Of a DNA stretch of 64,000 bases, positions 27,672 to 34,782 are shown in pieces. A program made the position numbers and the translations under genes. The notes beneath the pieces were generated by a model. It was not told where the DNA came from. It did no database searches and worked only from the letters and a program-made list of their open reading frames with translations. The stretch's first letter is position 1, and the number at the start of each line of letters is the position of its first letter. The stretch comes from an uncultured Opitutales bacterium (lineage in GTDB: Bacteria > Verrucomicrobiota > Verrucomicrobiia > Opitutales > Intestinicryptomonadaceae). The DNA is taken from positions 1-64,000 of the forward strand of contig CALXLX010000034.1 in the NCBI GenBank assembly GCA_944389315.1, read 5' to 3'.

Positions 27672-28706
27672 ATGAAAAGAATATCGGCAGTTATAATTTC
27701 TACACTTTTTGCGTTAGTAGCGTTCGCGGAGGACCCGTTTGTGGGGGAATACGCGGGAGAATTTGTTTCCGAGGCGCACTATTTCAAGGTGAACCCTAAA
27801 GTCTATGCGCAGGTGTCCAAGCCCAGTGCGGACACCTATCAGCTTGTACTTACGCCGCAGCTTTATGTCAGGGCAACGCCGTATATACGCGAAATTATAA
27901 AGGCGGACGGTTCCGGGGAGCTGAAATTTGGCTCGGACAAAGCCAGCTGGGGTTTCAAGGTTACGGTGGACAAGTCCGGCGAGATTAAGGTAATGGGCAA
28001 GGCTGGCAAGGACGCAGTATCCGCGGTGCTGAAGAAGTACGAGAGGGTATCCCCTTCCATGGGCAAGCCCGCGCCCTCAGGGTCGGATATATTGATAGGC
28101 GGCGGGAATATGGATTCATGGACTCTCAAGGACGGCAGCGCCTGCGACTGGAAAATTCTCGACGGAGGCCAGGTCGAGAGTGTAATACACCCTGCGAAGA
28201 ACGGCAAGCCCCGCAGGAACAATACCGTATATACGAAGAAAGCGTACGAATCTTTCAGGCTGCATCTTGAGTTCAAGCTTCCCGAGGACTACAAGGGCAT
28301 GGGCGTTCCCAGGTGCAACTCCGGGCTGTACATAGGCCCGGTTGAGATACAGATACTGGACACTTTCCATGCCGACGCGCAGTGGGGAGATTGCGGCGCA
28401 CTATACAAATTTGTTCCGCCGCGCGCCAACTTCAGCCTTCCGCCCGAGAAGTGGCAGACTTACGATGTCGAGTTTAAGGGGGCGAAGTTTGACGAGAACG
28501 GCAAAGTGGTGAAATATCCGCGCATAACTGCGTGGCTTAACGGCATGAAGATGTACGATTCCGTGGAGCTTACCCAGGGGACGGACCATTCCCAATTGAG
28601 GGCGGAGTCTTATGTTTACAAGCCGGGCGGGCTTAAGATATCGCTGCAAGACCACGGGGACAAAATCCGCTTCCGCAATATGTGGGTGGAGCCGATTAAG
28701 GATTGA
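27672..28706 (+). CDS. Secreted DUF1080 (3-keto-glycoside hydrolase-like) protein 2
   Basis: 344 residues, signal peptide MKRISAVIISTLFALVAFA. It has the same two-part build as its neighbour (EDPFVGEYAGE start, LHLEFKLPEDY, CNSGLYIGPVEIQILDTF, EKWQTYDVEFKGA), so the two arose by tandem duplication and have since diverged a good deal. It lies 11 bases after the first copy and shares a terminator downstream. The longer frame starting inside the upstream gene is not the true start, since the signal peptide begins at 27672. Confidence 0.85.
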   Translation: MKRISAVIISTLFALVAFAEDPFVGEYAGEFVSEAHYFKVNPKVYAQVSKPSADTYQLVLTPQLYVRATPYIREIIKADGSGELKFGSDKASWGFKVTVDKSGEIKVMGKAGKDAVSAVLKKYERVSPSMGKPAPSGSDILIGGGNMDSWTLKDGSACDWKILDGGQVESVIHPAKNGKPRRNNTVYTKKAYESFRLHLEFKLPEDYKGMGVPRCNSGLYIGPVEIQILDTFHADAQWGDCGALYKFVPPRANFSLPPEKWQTYDVEFKGAKFDENGKVVKYPRITAWLNGMKMYDSVELTQGTDHSQLRAESYVYKPGGLKISLQDHGDKIRFRNMWVEPIKD

Positions 28707-28748
28707 GGCATTCTTAGCTGCCGTATTTCAAAGTTGATTTCTATTGCG

Positions 28749-28775
28749 GCCCGGGCGCGAGTCCGGGCTTTTTTT
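28749..28775 (+). terminator. Terminator after the DUF1080 pair
   Basis: Stem GCCCGG / CCGGGC (28749-28754 with 28763-28768), eight-base loop, then seven T. Confidence 0.9.
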
Positions 28776-29071
28776 ATGGGCAATGTCGGCCTGTATGCAA
28801 AATAAGCATGCGCGGCATGTCTAATCTGTGTCGGGAAGGGAAAATAAAATCCATATATCCGGCGCAATTTTTTACGGAGTGTGGGCGCGGGGCGCTATAT
28901 GCATGATATTTTTTTGTGGGCATATATTCTTGAGGATATCGGGTGTGTTTTTTTTACAAAAGCTCCTCTTTGGCGCAGACGCGGCATTTGAGGTTTTTTT
29001 AATTTGGAGTTTTTCCAAAACGGAGTAAAAGTCTTGCATTTGAGGGAGCGTAGACCTTATTTTTGTATGCG
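28776..29071 (+). other. AT-rich spacer with candidate ispH promoter
   Basis: With the terminator before it this makes a 365-bp gap between genes. TTGCAT (29034-29039) and TATTTT (29058-29063), 18 bases apart, would start transcription within a few bases of the ispH ATG at 29072. A 66-codon open frame from GTG 28828 is hydrophobic but has no ribosome binding site, and I do not accept it. Confidence 0.4.
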
Positions 29072-29947
29072 ATGAAAGTGCTAAGAGCAAAAAGTGCGGG
29101 GTTTTGTTTCGGAGTTGAGCGCGCTATAGGCATAGCGCGCAGTTGCGCGCGCTGCGGCAGCGGACATGTTTATACGGACGGGCCGCTGATACACAACCGC
29201 CAGATGATGGAGCTTCTCGAGGGTGAGGGCATAAAGGAGATAGGCGACTACAAGAGCGAAAAAAAGGTGGATTTGGACCTTTCGGGATCTGATAAGGAAT
29301 CCGACATACTCGTATTCAGGGCGCACGGTATATCGCCAGAAAGGCGGGAGTATCTCAAGAGCCTCGGGCTGAAGTGCAAGGACGCGACCTGCCCGGACGT
29401 CGGCAAGATAGCGGGCCGCATAATGTTTCATGTAAAGAAAGGCTACACGGTAATAATAGTCGGAGACCCGCAGCACCCCGAGGTTATAGGCCTTCTCGGC
29501 TATGCGGCGGACAAGGGGTTTGTCGTAAAGAGCAAGGAGGACATAGACAACCTGCCCGACATCAAAGGCGATATTTGCATGGTGTCGCAATCTACTATGT
29601 TTACGGACGACTACCGCGAGATAGCCGAATACTTTAAAATGCGGTTTCCGCAGACTGTAGTGATTGACACTATTTGCGGCGCGACCAAGGAGCGCCAGAA
29701 GGACGTGCGCACCCTTGCTGAGGACGGCGCGCAGGCAATAGTTGTGATAGGCGGCCGCCACTCGGCAAATACTATAAAGCTCGCAATAATGGCGCAGCGC
29801 ACCGGGCTGCCGTGCTTCCATGTGGAGACGGCCAAGGAGCTTGACATGGAGGTCTTGAGAAAATTCTCGGTAGTCGGGGTTACTGCGGGGGCTTCCACTC
29901 CAGATTTCCTTATAGACGAGGTCTGCAGGCGGCTGGAAAATATTTAA
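29072..29947 (+). CDS. ispH: IspH (LytB), 4-hydroxy-3-methylbut-2-enyl diphosphate reductase
   Basis: 291 residues. The last step of the MEP isoprenoid pathway, giving IPP and DMAPP. Three cluster cysteines are visible: AGFCFGVERAI, KDATCPDVGK and DTICGATKERQ. HGISPERRE and the VGDPQHPEVIGLLG and VVIGGRHSANTIKL segments are conserved. ATG 29072 is preferred to a TTG at 29063. No Shine-Dalgarno is present. It supplies prenyl units used by MqnP and, as DMAPP-derived phosphate, by UbiX and MiaA/MiaB-type tRNA modification. Confidence 0.96.
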   Translation: MKVLRAKSAGFCFGVERAIGIARSCARCGSGHVYTDGPLIHNRQMMELLEGEGIKEIGDYKSEKKVDLDLSGSDKESDILVFRAHGISPERREYLKSLGLKCKDATCPDVGKIAGRIMFHVKKGYTVIIVGDPQHPEVIGLLGYAADKGFVVKSKEDIDNLPDIKGDICMVSQSTMFTDDYREIAEYFKMRFPQTVVIDTICGATKERQKDVRTLAEDGAQAIVVIGGRHSANTIKLAIMAQRTGLPCFHVETAKELDMEVLRKFSVVGVTAGASTPDFLIDEVCRRLENI

Positions 29948-30147
29948 TATTCCTGTTTTCCGGCGCAAAAGATGCGCCTATTTGCGGGGGGGGTGGGAGC
30001 GTGCAATTATGCTCCTTGGCCCTAAGGTTATGTAAATAGGAGTGGTATTGCATGCGTATTTTTAGCGCCCATAAAAGATATTTTTTCCCTCTCCTGCTGA
30101 TTTTGCGTGCATAAGTATAAAAAGCCCGGACGGAAGGAGGGCATGTT

Positions 30148-30279
30148 ATGTTTTTTTTAGAAAAATGCGCCCGAAGCGCTTTTTGGGGCCGATTTTTATC
30201 GGATATTTGCGCGGTTTTGCCCGGCTGGCCCGGGCGTGGAAGGCGGGGCGCGCCGGCGTTGGGGCGGTGGAGGTTTTGA
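30148..30279 (+). CDS. Candidate 43-residue small protein
   Basis: The ATG at 30148 follows one of the strongest Shine-Dalgarno sequences in the window (GGAAGGAGG, 30132-30140, seven-base spacing). The peptide starts MFFLEKCARSAFWGRFLSDI and becomes Gly/Arg/Pro-rich (GWPGRGRRGAP). There is no recognised family, and the composition of the second half could be chance in GC-rich DNA. The start signal is the only good evidence. Confidence 0.25.
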   Translation: MFFLEKCARSAFWGRFLSDICAVLPGWPGRGRRGAPALGRWRF

Positions 30280-30330
30280 GGATTTCTTTGAGCCGCTTGG
30301 GCCCGCCATGGAGGATAAAAGGAAATTTTT

Positions 30331-30359
30331 TTGTTGATTTTTGTTTCCGGGGGTATACT
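30331..30359 (+). promoter_or_regulatory. Candidate promoter for rplY
   Basis: TTGTTG (30331-30336), 17-base spacer, TATACT (30354-30359). It implies a leader of about 80 bases with a GTAGC...GCTAC pairing (30388-30430) that could serve autoregulation; this last part is inference. Confidence 0.5.
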
Positions 30360-30446
30360 TTACAACCCCTTATAAAACTTTTTCCGTAGCTACGCCCGTT
30401 CGGCGCGGTGTGGCGGCGGTATCATTGCTACAATACATCCATCAAA

Positions 30447-31115
30447 ATGAAACAGATTAAATTAAGCGTATCCAACAGGGAAAAGCTTGGCGGAAACAAT
30501 GCGAAGCGTTACCGTAAGGCCAACAAGATACCCGCCGTCATATACGGCGAAAGCGGAGAGAAGAATCTTCTGCTCGACGCCAAGGAGTTTTCCGTAGCAG
30601 CCCGTCAGATAAGCGGCATAGCGGCCCTTCTCGATATTTCTTTCGACGACGGCACGGAGTCCCGCTACGCCATGGTTAAGTCCGTGGAGCGCAATCCCAT
30701 AACGGACGCGGTGCTGCATGTGGATTTCATAGAGGTAGTCCGCGGCAAGCCCATGTTGGCGGTTGTTCCGATACACGTGACGGGCGAGGCGTTCGGCGTC
30801 AAGAATGAGAACGCGGTTCTTGAGCAGCATTTGCACGAGATGAAGATAAAGTGCCGCCCGAGGGATCTGCCCGAGTTTATCGAGGTGGACGTTTCGGACA
30901 TGCACCTGGGAGATCTTCTCACCCTCGCGGATTTGAAGCTTCCCGAAGGCGTGACTTTGGATATGGACGGCGAGCGCACGGTTGTAACCTGCGACGCTCC
31001 CATGGCCGAGGAGGTTGCTCCCGCCGAGCCCGCCGCAGAGGCTGCTCCGGCCGAGGGCGATGCCAAGGCAGCCGCTCCTGCCGCGGACGCGAAACCCGCG
31101 GAAGCCAAGAAATAG
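30447..31115 (+). CDS. rplY: 50S ribosomal protein L25/CTC
   Basis: 222 residues, of the long bL25 (CTC) form. The N-terminal 5S rRNA-binding domain starts MKQIKLSVSNREKLGGNNAKRYRKANKIPAVIYG, and the C-terminal domain (VVPIHVTGEAFGVKNENAVLEQ) is complete. It ends with an Ala/Glu/Pro-rich tail after ~residue 190, ending in EAKK. ATG 30447 has no Shine-Dalgarno (upstream CATCCATCAAA). It is followed after 85 bases by pth, a common pairing. Confidence 0.94.
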   Translation: MKQIKLSVSNREKLGGNNAKRYRKANKIPAVIYGESGEKNLLLDAKEFSVAARQISGIAALLDISFDDGTESRYAMVKSVERNPITDAVLHVDFIEVVRGKPMLAVVPIHVTGEAFGVKNENAVLEQHLHEMKIKCRPRDLPEFIEVDVSDMHLGDLLTLADLKLPEGVTLDMDGERTVVTCDAPMAEEVAPAEPAAEAAPAEGDAKAAAPAADAKPAEAKK

Positions 31116-31200
31116 ACTTTTATGCTTTGCCATCCCTTCGTCGAGTGTTGCCGCTTAGGCTTGCAATATTCGGCGGGCAGAGGGATATTTGTTCTTTGAT

Positions 31201-31803
31201 ATGCCGATAAAACTTATAGTCGGGTTGGGAAACTCGGGCGAGCGGTATGTTCGTACGCGCCACAATGCGGGTGCCAATATGCTCTATGCGTATGCGCGCA
31301 ATGCGGGTGCGCTTTTCAGGTACGACAAATTCTGCCGCGCGAATCTTGCGAAGGCGTCCATATCCTCCAGGGAGGTGTGGCTGTGCACGCTCGACGGCTT
31401 TATGAACGAAAGCGGGATAAACCTCGCGGCGGTTCTAAAATTTCTCAAGGTCGACATAGGTTCATGTGCGGTTTGCTACGACGACATAAACATAGCTCTT
31501 GGGCGCATGAAGCTTACCCTCGGCGGTTCGGCCGGGGGGCACAACGGCGTCAGGGACGTGCTGGCCCGCTGTGGAGACGGTTTTGCGCGGTTGCGCATAG
31601 GCGTCGGCGGAAGGGCGGACAAGCGCCAGGATTTGGCCGACTATGTTTTGTCTGTTATGACGGCGGAACAAACCGCGCAGATGCACTCGCTCGACGGGGC
31701 TTTTCCCGAGGCTTTGGAGCTTCTTGTAGGCAAGGGGCTTGCGGCGGCCCAGAATGTGGTGAACCGCAGGGACGATGCGGCCGAGCAAAAAGCAGAAGGG
31801 TAA
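31201..31803 (+). CDS. pth: Peptidyl-tRNA hydrolase
   Basis: 200 residues. It releases peptides from peptidyl-tRNA that drops off ribosomes. The GLGNSGERYVRTRHNAG segment carries the catalytic His; DGFMNESG, DDINIALGRMKL and the GGSAGGHNGVRD region are intact. The start is set at ATG 31201, which gives the usual MPIKLIVGLGN; an upstream in-frame start adds only four residues. Confidence 0.95.
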   Translation: MPIKLIVGLGNSGERYVRTRHNAGANMLYAYARNAGALFRYDKFCRANLAKASISSREVWLCTLDGFMNESGINLAAVLKFLKVDIGSCAVCYDDINIALGRMKLTLGGSAGGHNGVRDVLARCGDGFARLRIGVGGRADKRQDLADYVLSVMTAEQTAQMHSLDGAFPEALELLVGKGLAAAQNVVNRRDDAAEQKAEG

Positions 31804-31881
31804 GGCAACTTTACGGAGGGCTCTTTTGGGCGTTCCTTTTAAATCTGAGAATCCCGAAAACTTTCTAAGAAAAAAACGACA

Positions 31882-32172
31882 ATGAATAGCAAAAAATACA
31901 ACGCAACATTTATCCTCGACACCAGAGGTTATGAAGAACCCGTGGAAACTCTCATAGAGAAGCTCAAGGGAGTGATAGAGTCGGTGGGCGGCAAGGTGGA
32001 ATCGGCGGAGAATCTCGGCCAGAAGAACTTTGCGCGCGTTCCCAACCGCAAGTTCCCGTCGGGAATATTCGTATCCATAAAGTACGAGGGCGACGCGGCA
32101 AGTCCGGCCCAGATCACGGAGAAGCTCCGCCTGGACAAGACGGTAAACCGTCTGATGATACAGTCTGCCTAA
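31882..32172 (+). CDS. rpsF: 30S ribosomal protein S6
   Basis: 96 residues. It starts MNSKKYNATFILDTRGYEEPVE and contains the KNFARVPNRKFPSGIFVSIKYEG strand region of bS6. The leader is A-rich (AAAAAAACGACA) with no Shine-Dalgarno. It heads rpsF-ssb-rplI-dnaB; rpsR (S18), usual in such operons, is absent here. Confidence 0.94.
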   Translation: MNSKKYNATFILDTRGYEEPVETLIEKLKGVIESVGGKVESAENLGQKNFARVPNRKFPSGIFVSIKYEGDAASPAQITEKLRLDKTVNRLMIQSA

Positions 32173-32214
32173 TCCCGCTAAGGGACGCTTAACCGCGAAC
32201 GGAAAGGAATTTCA

Positions 32215-32673
32215 ATGCCCTCTTACAACAGAGTGATTTTGATGGGAAATCTCACTAGGGATCCGGAAGTCAGACAAACGCAGAGCGGCACGATGGTCTG
32301 TCGTTTTTCCATTGCGGTAAACCGTTCGTTCACTTCGGGAGACGGTTCCCAGCGCGACGAAACATGTTTCATAGAGATAGACTCCTTCGGCAGGACGGCC
32401 GAGAACATCGGCAAGTTCTTCTCCAAGGGCAAGCCCATATTGGTCGAGGGGCGTCTGCGCCAGGATTCCTGGGACGACAAGAACACCGGCCAGAAGCGCA
32501 GCAAGCTTCTCGTGGTTTTGGAGCGTTTTGAGTTTGTTGGTTCCCCCCGCGGCGGGGCGGACTCCTACGACCAGGGCGGCGATTACGAGCGTTCAACGCC
32601 TCCGTCGCGCGGGCCAAGGCAGTCCCAGCGCCCCCAGGCCGACGACATGGAGGACGACGACGTCCCGTTCTGA
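32215..32673 (+). CDS. ssb: Single-stranded DNA-binding protein
   Basis: 152 residues. The OB fold begins MPSYNRVILMGNLTRDPEVRQTQSG, then a Gly/Asp/Pro-rich linker, and the acidic tip MEDDDVPF that binds partner proteins. AAGGAA precedes the ATG. It lies 42 bases after rpsF and 48 before rplI. Confidence 0.97.
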   Translation: MPSYNRVILMGNLTRDPEVRQTQSGTMVCRFSIAVNRSFTSGDGSQRDETCFIEIDSFGRTAENIGKFFSKGKPILVEGRLRQDSWDDKNTGQKRSKLLVVLERFEFVGSPRGGADSYDQGGDYERSTPPSRGPRQSQRPQADDMEDDDVPF

Positions 32674-32721
32674 TTTTCCCGAATAAATACAAAAACAACA
32701 TTTAGAGTTTAGAGAACAATC

Positions 32722-33231
32722 ATGGCTACAAGCAAAATACTATTGGTAAAACCCGTCGAGGATCTCGGCAACGAGGGCGAACAGGTAACGGTCAAGGCCG
32801 GCTACGCCCGCAATTATCTGCTTCCCAGGAAGCTTGCGCTTCCGGTAAACCGCGCGAACAAGAAGATGGTGGAGGCTCTGCTCAAGGCCCGCGACGAGCG
32901 TTTGGCCGCCGAGCTTTCTTCGGCCGAGGCTCTTGCGGAGAAGATAAAGGCGGTTTCCGTTGCCATAGCTGTAAAGACCGGCGACGGCGGAAAGCTCTTT
33001 GGCTCGGTCACGGCCCAGAACATCATAGACAGGCTGGCCGCGGAGGGCATAGAGCTGAAGAAAAAGCAGCTCAGGCTGGCAGCTCCGGTCAAGGAGCTTG
33101 GCAAGCATACCGCTTCCGTAAGGCTGCACGCAAATGTGAAGTTCGACCTCGAGTTCGAAGTTGTCTCGGAGAACCCCATAGAGGATTCCGAGGCTGACAA
33201 GGCCGAGAAGTCGGCAGAAAAGCAGGCTTAA
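32722..33231 (+). CDS. rplI: 50S ribosomal protein L9
   Basis: 169 residues, slightly longer than the usual ~150. The N-terminal rRNA-binding part (KILLVKPVEDLGNEGEQVTVKAG, ARNYLLPRKLA) and the C-terminal domain joined by a long helix are clear. A Glu/Lys-rich tail follows. Six of its seven isoleucines are coded by AUA. Confidence 0.95.
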   Translation: MATSKILLVKPVEDLGNEGEQVTVKAGYARNYLLPRKLALPVNRANKKMVEALLKARDERLAAELSSAEALAEKIKAVSVAIAVKTGDGGKLFGSVTAQNIIDRLAAEGIELKKKQLRLAAPVKELGKHTASVRLHANVKFDLEFEVVSENPIEDSEADKAEKSAEKQA

Positions 33232-33275
33232 TCCTGTTTGCAGGTTTCATTTGACGCAACAGGGAGCTCCGCGCT

Positions 33276-34772
33276 ATGCCGCCGAAAGGAGAATCATCGG
33301 ATTCCAAGCCTGCAAGGCGTGCGACGCGGGGCTCGAGCGTTCTTACTGCGGGGGGAGGCGCCGCATCGGCGGCGTTGAATAGGCAGGAGCGTCTCGGGGA
33401 CGCTATTCTTTCGCGGGAGCTGCCGAACAATATAGACGCCGAGGAGGGCGTAATCGCGAGCATAATACTCGACGGCACGGGCGAGGTTATAAATAACTGC
33501 CTTGCCATGAAGGTGCGCGAGGAGTATTTTTACAGTCCGGTAAACAGGCGCATATATGCAGCCGCCTTGGATTTGTTCTCCAAGGGCAAGGCCATAGACG
33601 AGATAGTACTGACGGATTATTTCTCGTCGAAAAACGAGCTGGATTTGATAGGCGGGCCGGCCGCCATAGTGCGCATAGCGGGGCGCATAGAGACTTTCGC
33701 CCATTACCGCCACTGGCTTGAGATAGTCAGGGAGAAGTATTTTTTAAGAAGCATAATAAGCGTCTGCGCGCGCACCATGGAGGGCGCGTACACCGCGCAG
33801 GGCGACCTGGACAATTTTATAGAGTCCATGGAGCAGCATGTCCTGTCCATCAGCAACGACAGGGTTGCCGACACCATCCAGAAGGCGGACAAGCAGGTTG
33901 ACGGCGCGCTGAAGATCATCGAGCAGATGGTTGTCAACAAGGGAGAGCTGACGGGCATACCCACAGGTTTCCACGATTTGGACAATCTCACGCGCGGGCT
34001 GCATGCCAAGGAGATGATAGTCATAGCGGGGCGCCCGGGCACGGGCAAGACTTCCATAGCGCTGAATATGGTTGAGAGCGCAATCTTCGGGAAGAGGCGT
34101 TCGCCGACGCTGATATTTTCGCTCGAGATGGGCGCAGACCAGCTTTACGTGAGGCTTATTTCCTCCATGGCGCGTGTCGACCAGCAGGCGATGAGGTCCG
34201 GCAGGATACAAAAGAGCGTCATGGGCGACATAATGAATGCCGCCAAGGAGCTGAAGGCCGCCCCCCTATGGATAGACGACACCATGGACATGAACATTCT
34301 GGAGATGAGGGCAAAGGCAAGGCGCCTGGCCCAACAGCTTTCCAGAGACGGCCAGAAGCTGGGCCTGATAGTGCTCGACTACATACAGCTGCTTAAGCCG
34401 ATAGACTCGCGAATACCCAGGGAGCAGCAGGTCGCGGAAATGTCTCGCGGGCTGAAGGCCATGTCCAAGGAGCTGGATGTTCCGGTGATAGTGCTCGCCC
34501 AGCTGAACAGGGACAGCGAGAAGGACAAGCGCGATCCGCGCGCGAGCGATTTGAGGGAGTCCGGCTCCATAGAGCAGGACGCAGACGTCATTTTTCTCTT
34601 GAGTTGGCAGAAGATTTCTGAGAAACAGAAAGACGAACAGCCGGACGGCAACGCCCGATTGGTGCGTCTTGAGGTTGCAAAGCAAAGAAACGGACCGACC
34701 GGGTACGTCAATTTGATATTCAACCGCAACTACACCCGGTACGAGAATTATTTGAATCGTGACACCATTTAA
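33276..34772 (+). CDS. dnaB: Replicative DNA helicase DnaB
   Basis: 498 residues. An N-terminal tail of about 45 residues rich in Ser/Ala/Arg precedes LPNNIDAEEGVIASIILDG, the usual beginning, so the true start might be further in; no better ATG was seen. The RecA-like motor has Walker A GRPGTGKT (252-259), LIVLDYIQLLKP (Walker B) and the LRESGSIEQDADVI arginine-finger region. The location after rplI is a common arrangement. bamA begins ten bases after its stop. Confidence 0.96.
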   Translation: MPPKGESSDSKPARRATRGSSVLTAGGGAASAALNRQERLGDAILSRELPNNIDAEEGVIASIILDGTGEVINNCLAMKVREEYFYSPVNRRIYAAALDLFSKGKAIDEIVLTDYFSSKNELDLIGGPAAIVRIAGRIETFAHYRHWLEIVREKYFLRSIISVCARTMEGAYTAQGDLDNFIESMEQHVLSISNDRVADTIQKADKQVDGALKIIEQMVVNKGELTGIPTGFHDLDNLTRGLHAKEMIVIAGRPGTGKTSIALNMVESAIFGKRRSPTLIFSLEMGADQLYVRLISSMARVDQQAMRSGRIQKSVMGDIMNAAKELKAAPLWIDDTMDMNILEMRAKARRLAQQLSRDGQKLGLIVLDYIQLLKPIDSRIPREQQVAEMSRGLKAMSKELDVPVIVLAQLNRDSEKDKRDPRASDLRESGSIEQDADVIFLLSWQKISEKQKDEQPDGNARLVRLEVAKQRNGPTGYVNLIFNRNYTRYENYLNRDTI

Positions 34773-34782
34773 GATACAGTCG

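Larger units (their letters stand above)
29948..30446 (+). other. 499-bp spacer between ispH and rplY
   Basis: Contains a weak ispH terminator hairpin (GGCGCA/TGCGCC, 29962-29978, then TATTT), a candidate small gene at 30148-30279 and the rplY promoter region. No tRNA was found. Confidence 0.5.

Noticed and set aside
28828-29028. 66-codon hydrophobic frame upstream of ispH
   Set aside because: GTG start without a ribosome binding site, in AT-rich DNA that also contains the ispH promoter.
30052-30114. 20-codon frame with AGGAG upstream, between ispH and rplY
   Set aside because: Too short and weakly spaced to support; composition is not distinctive.
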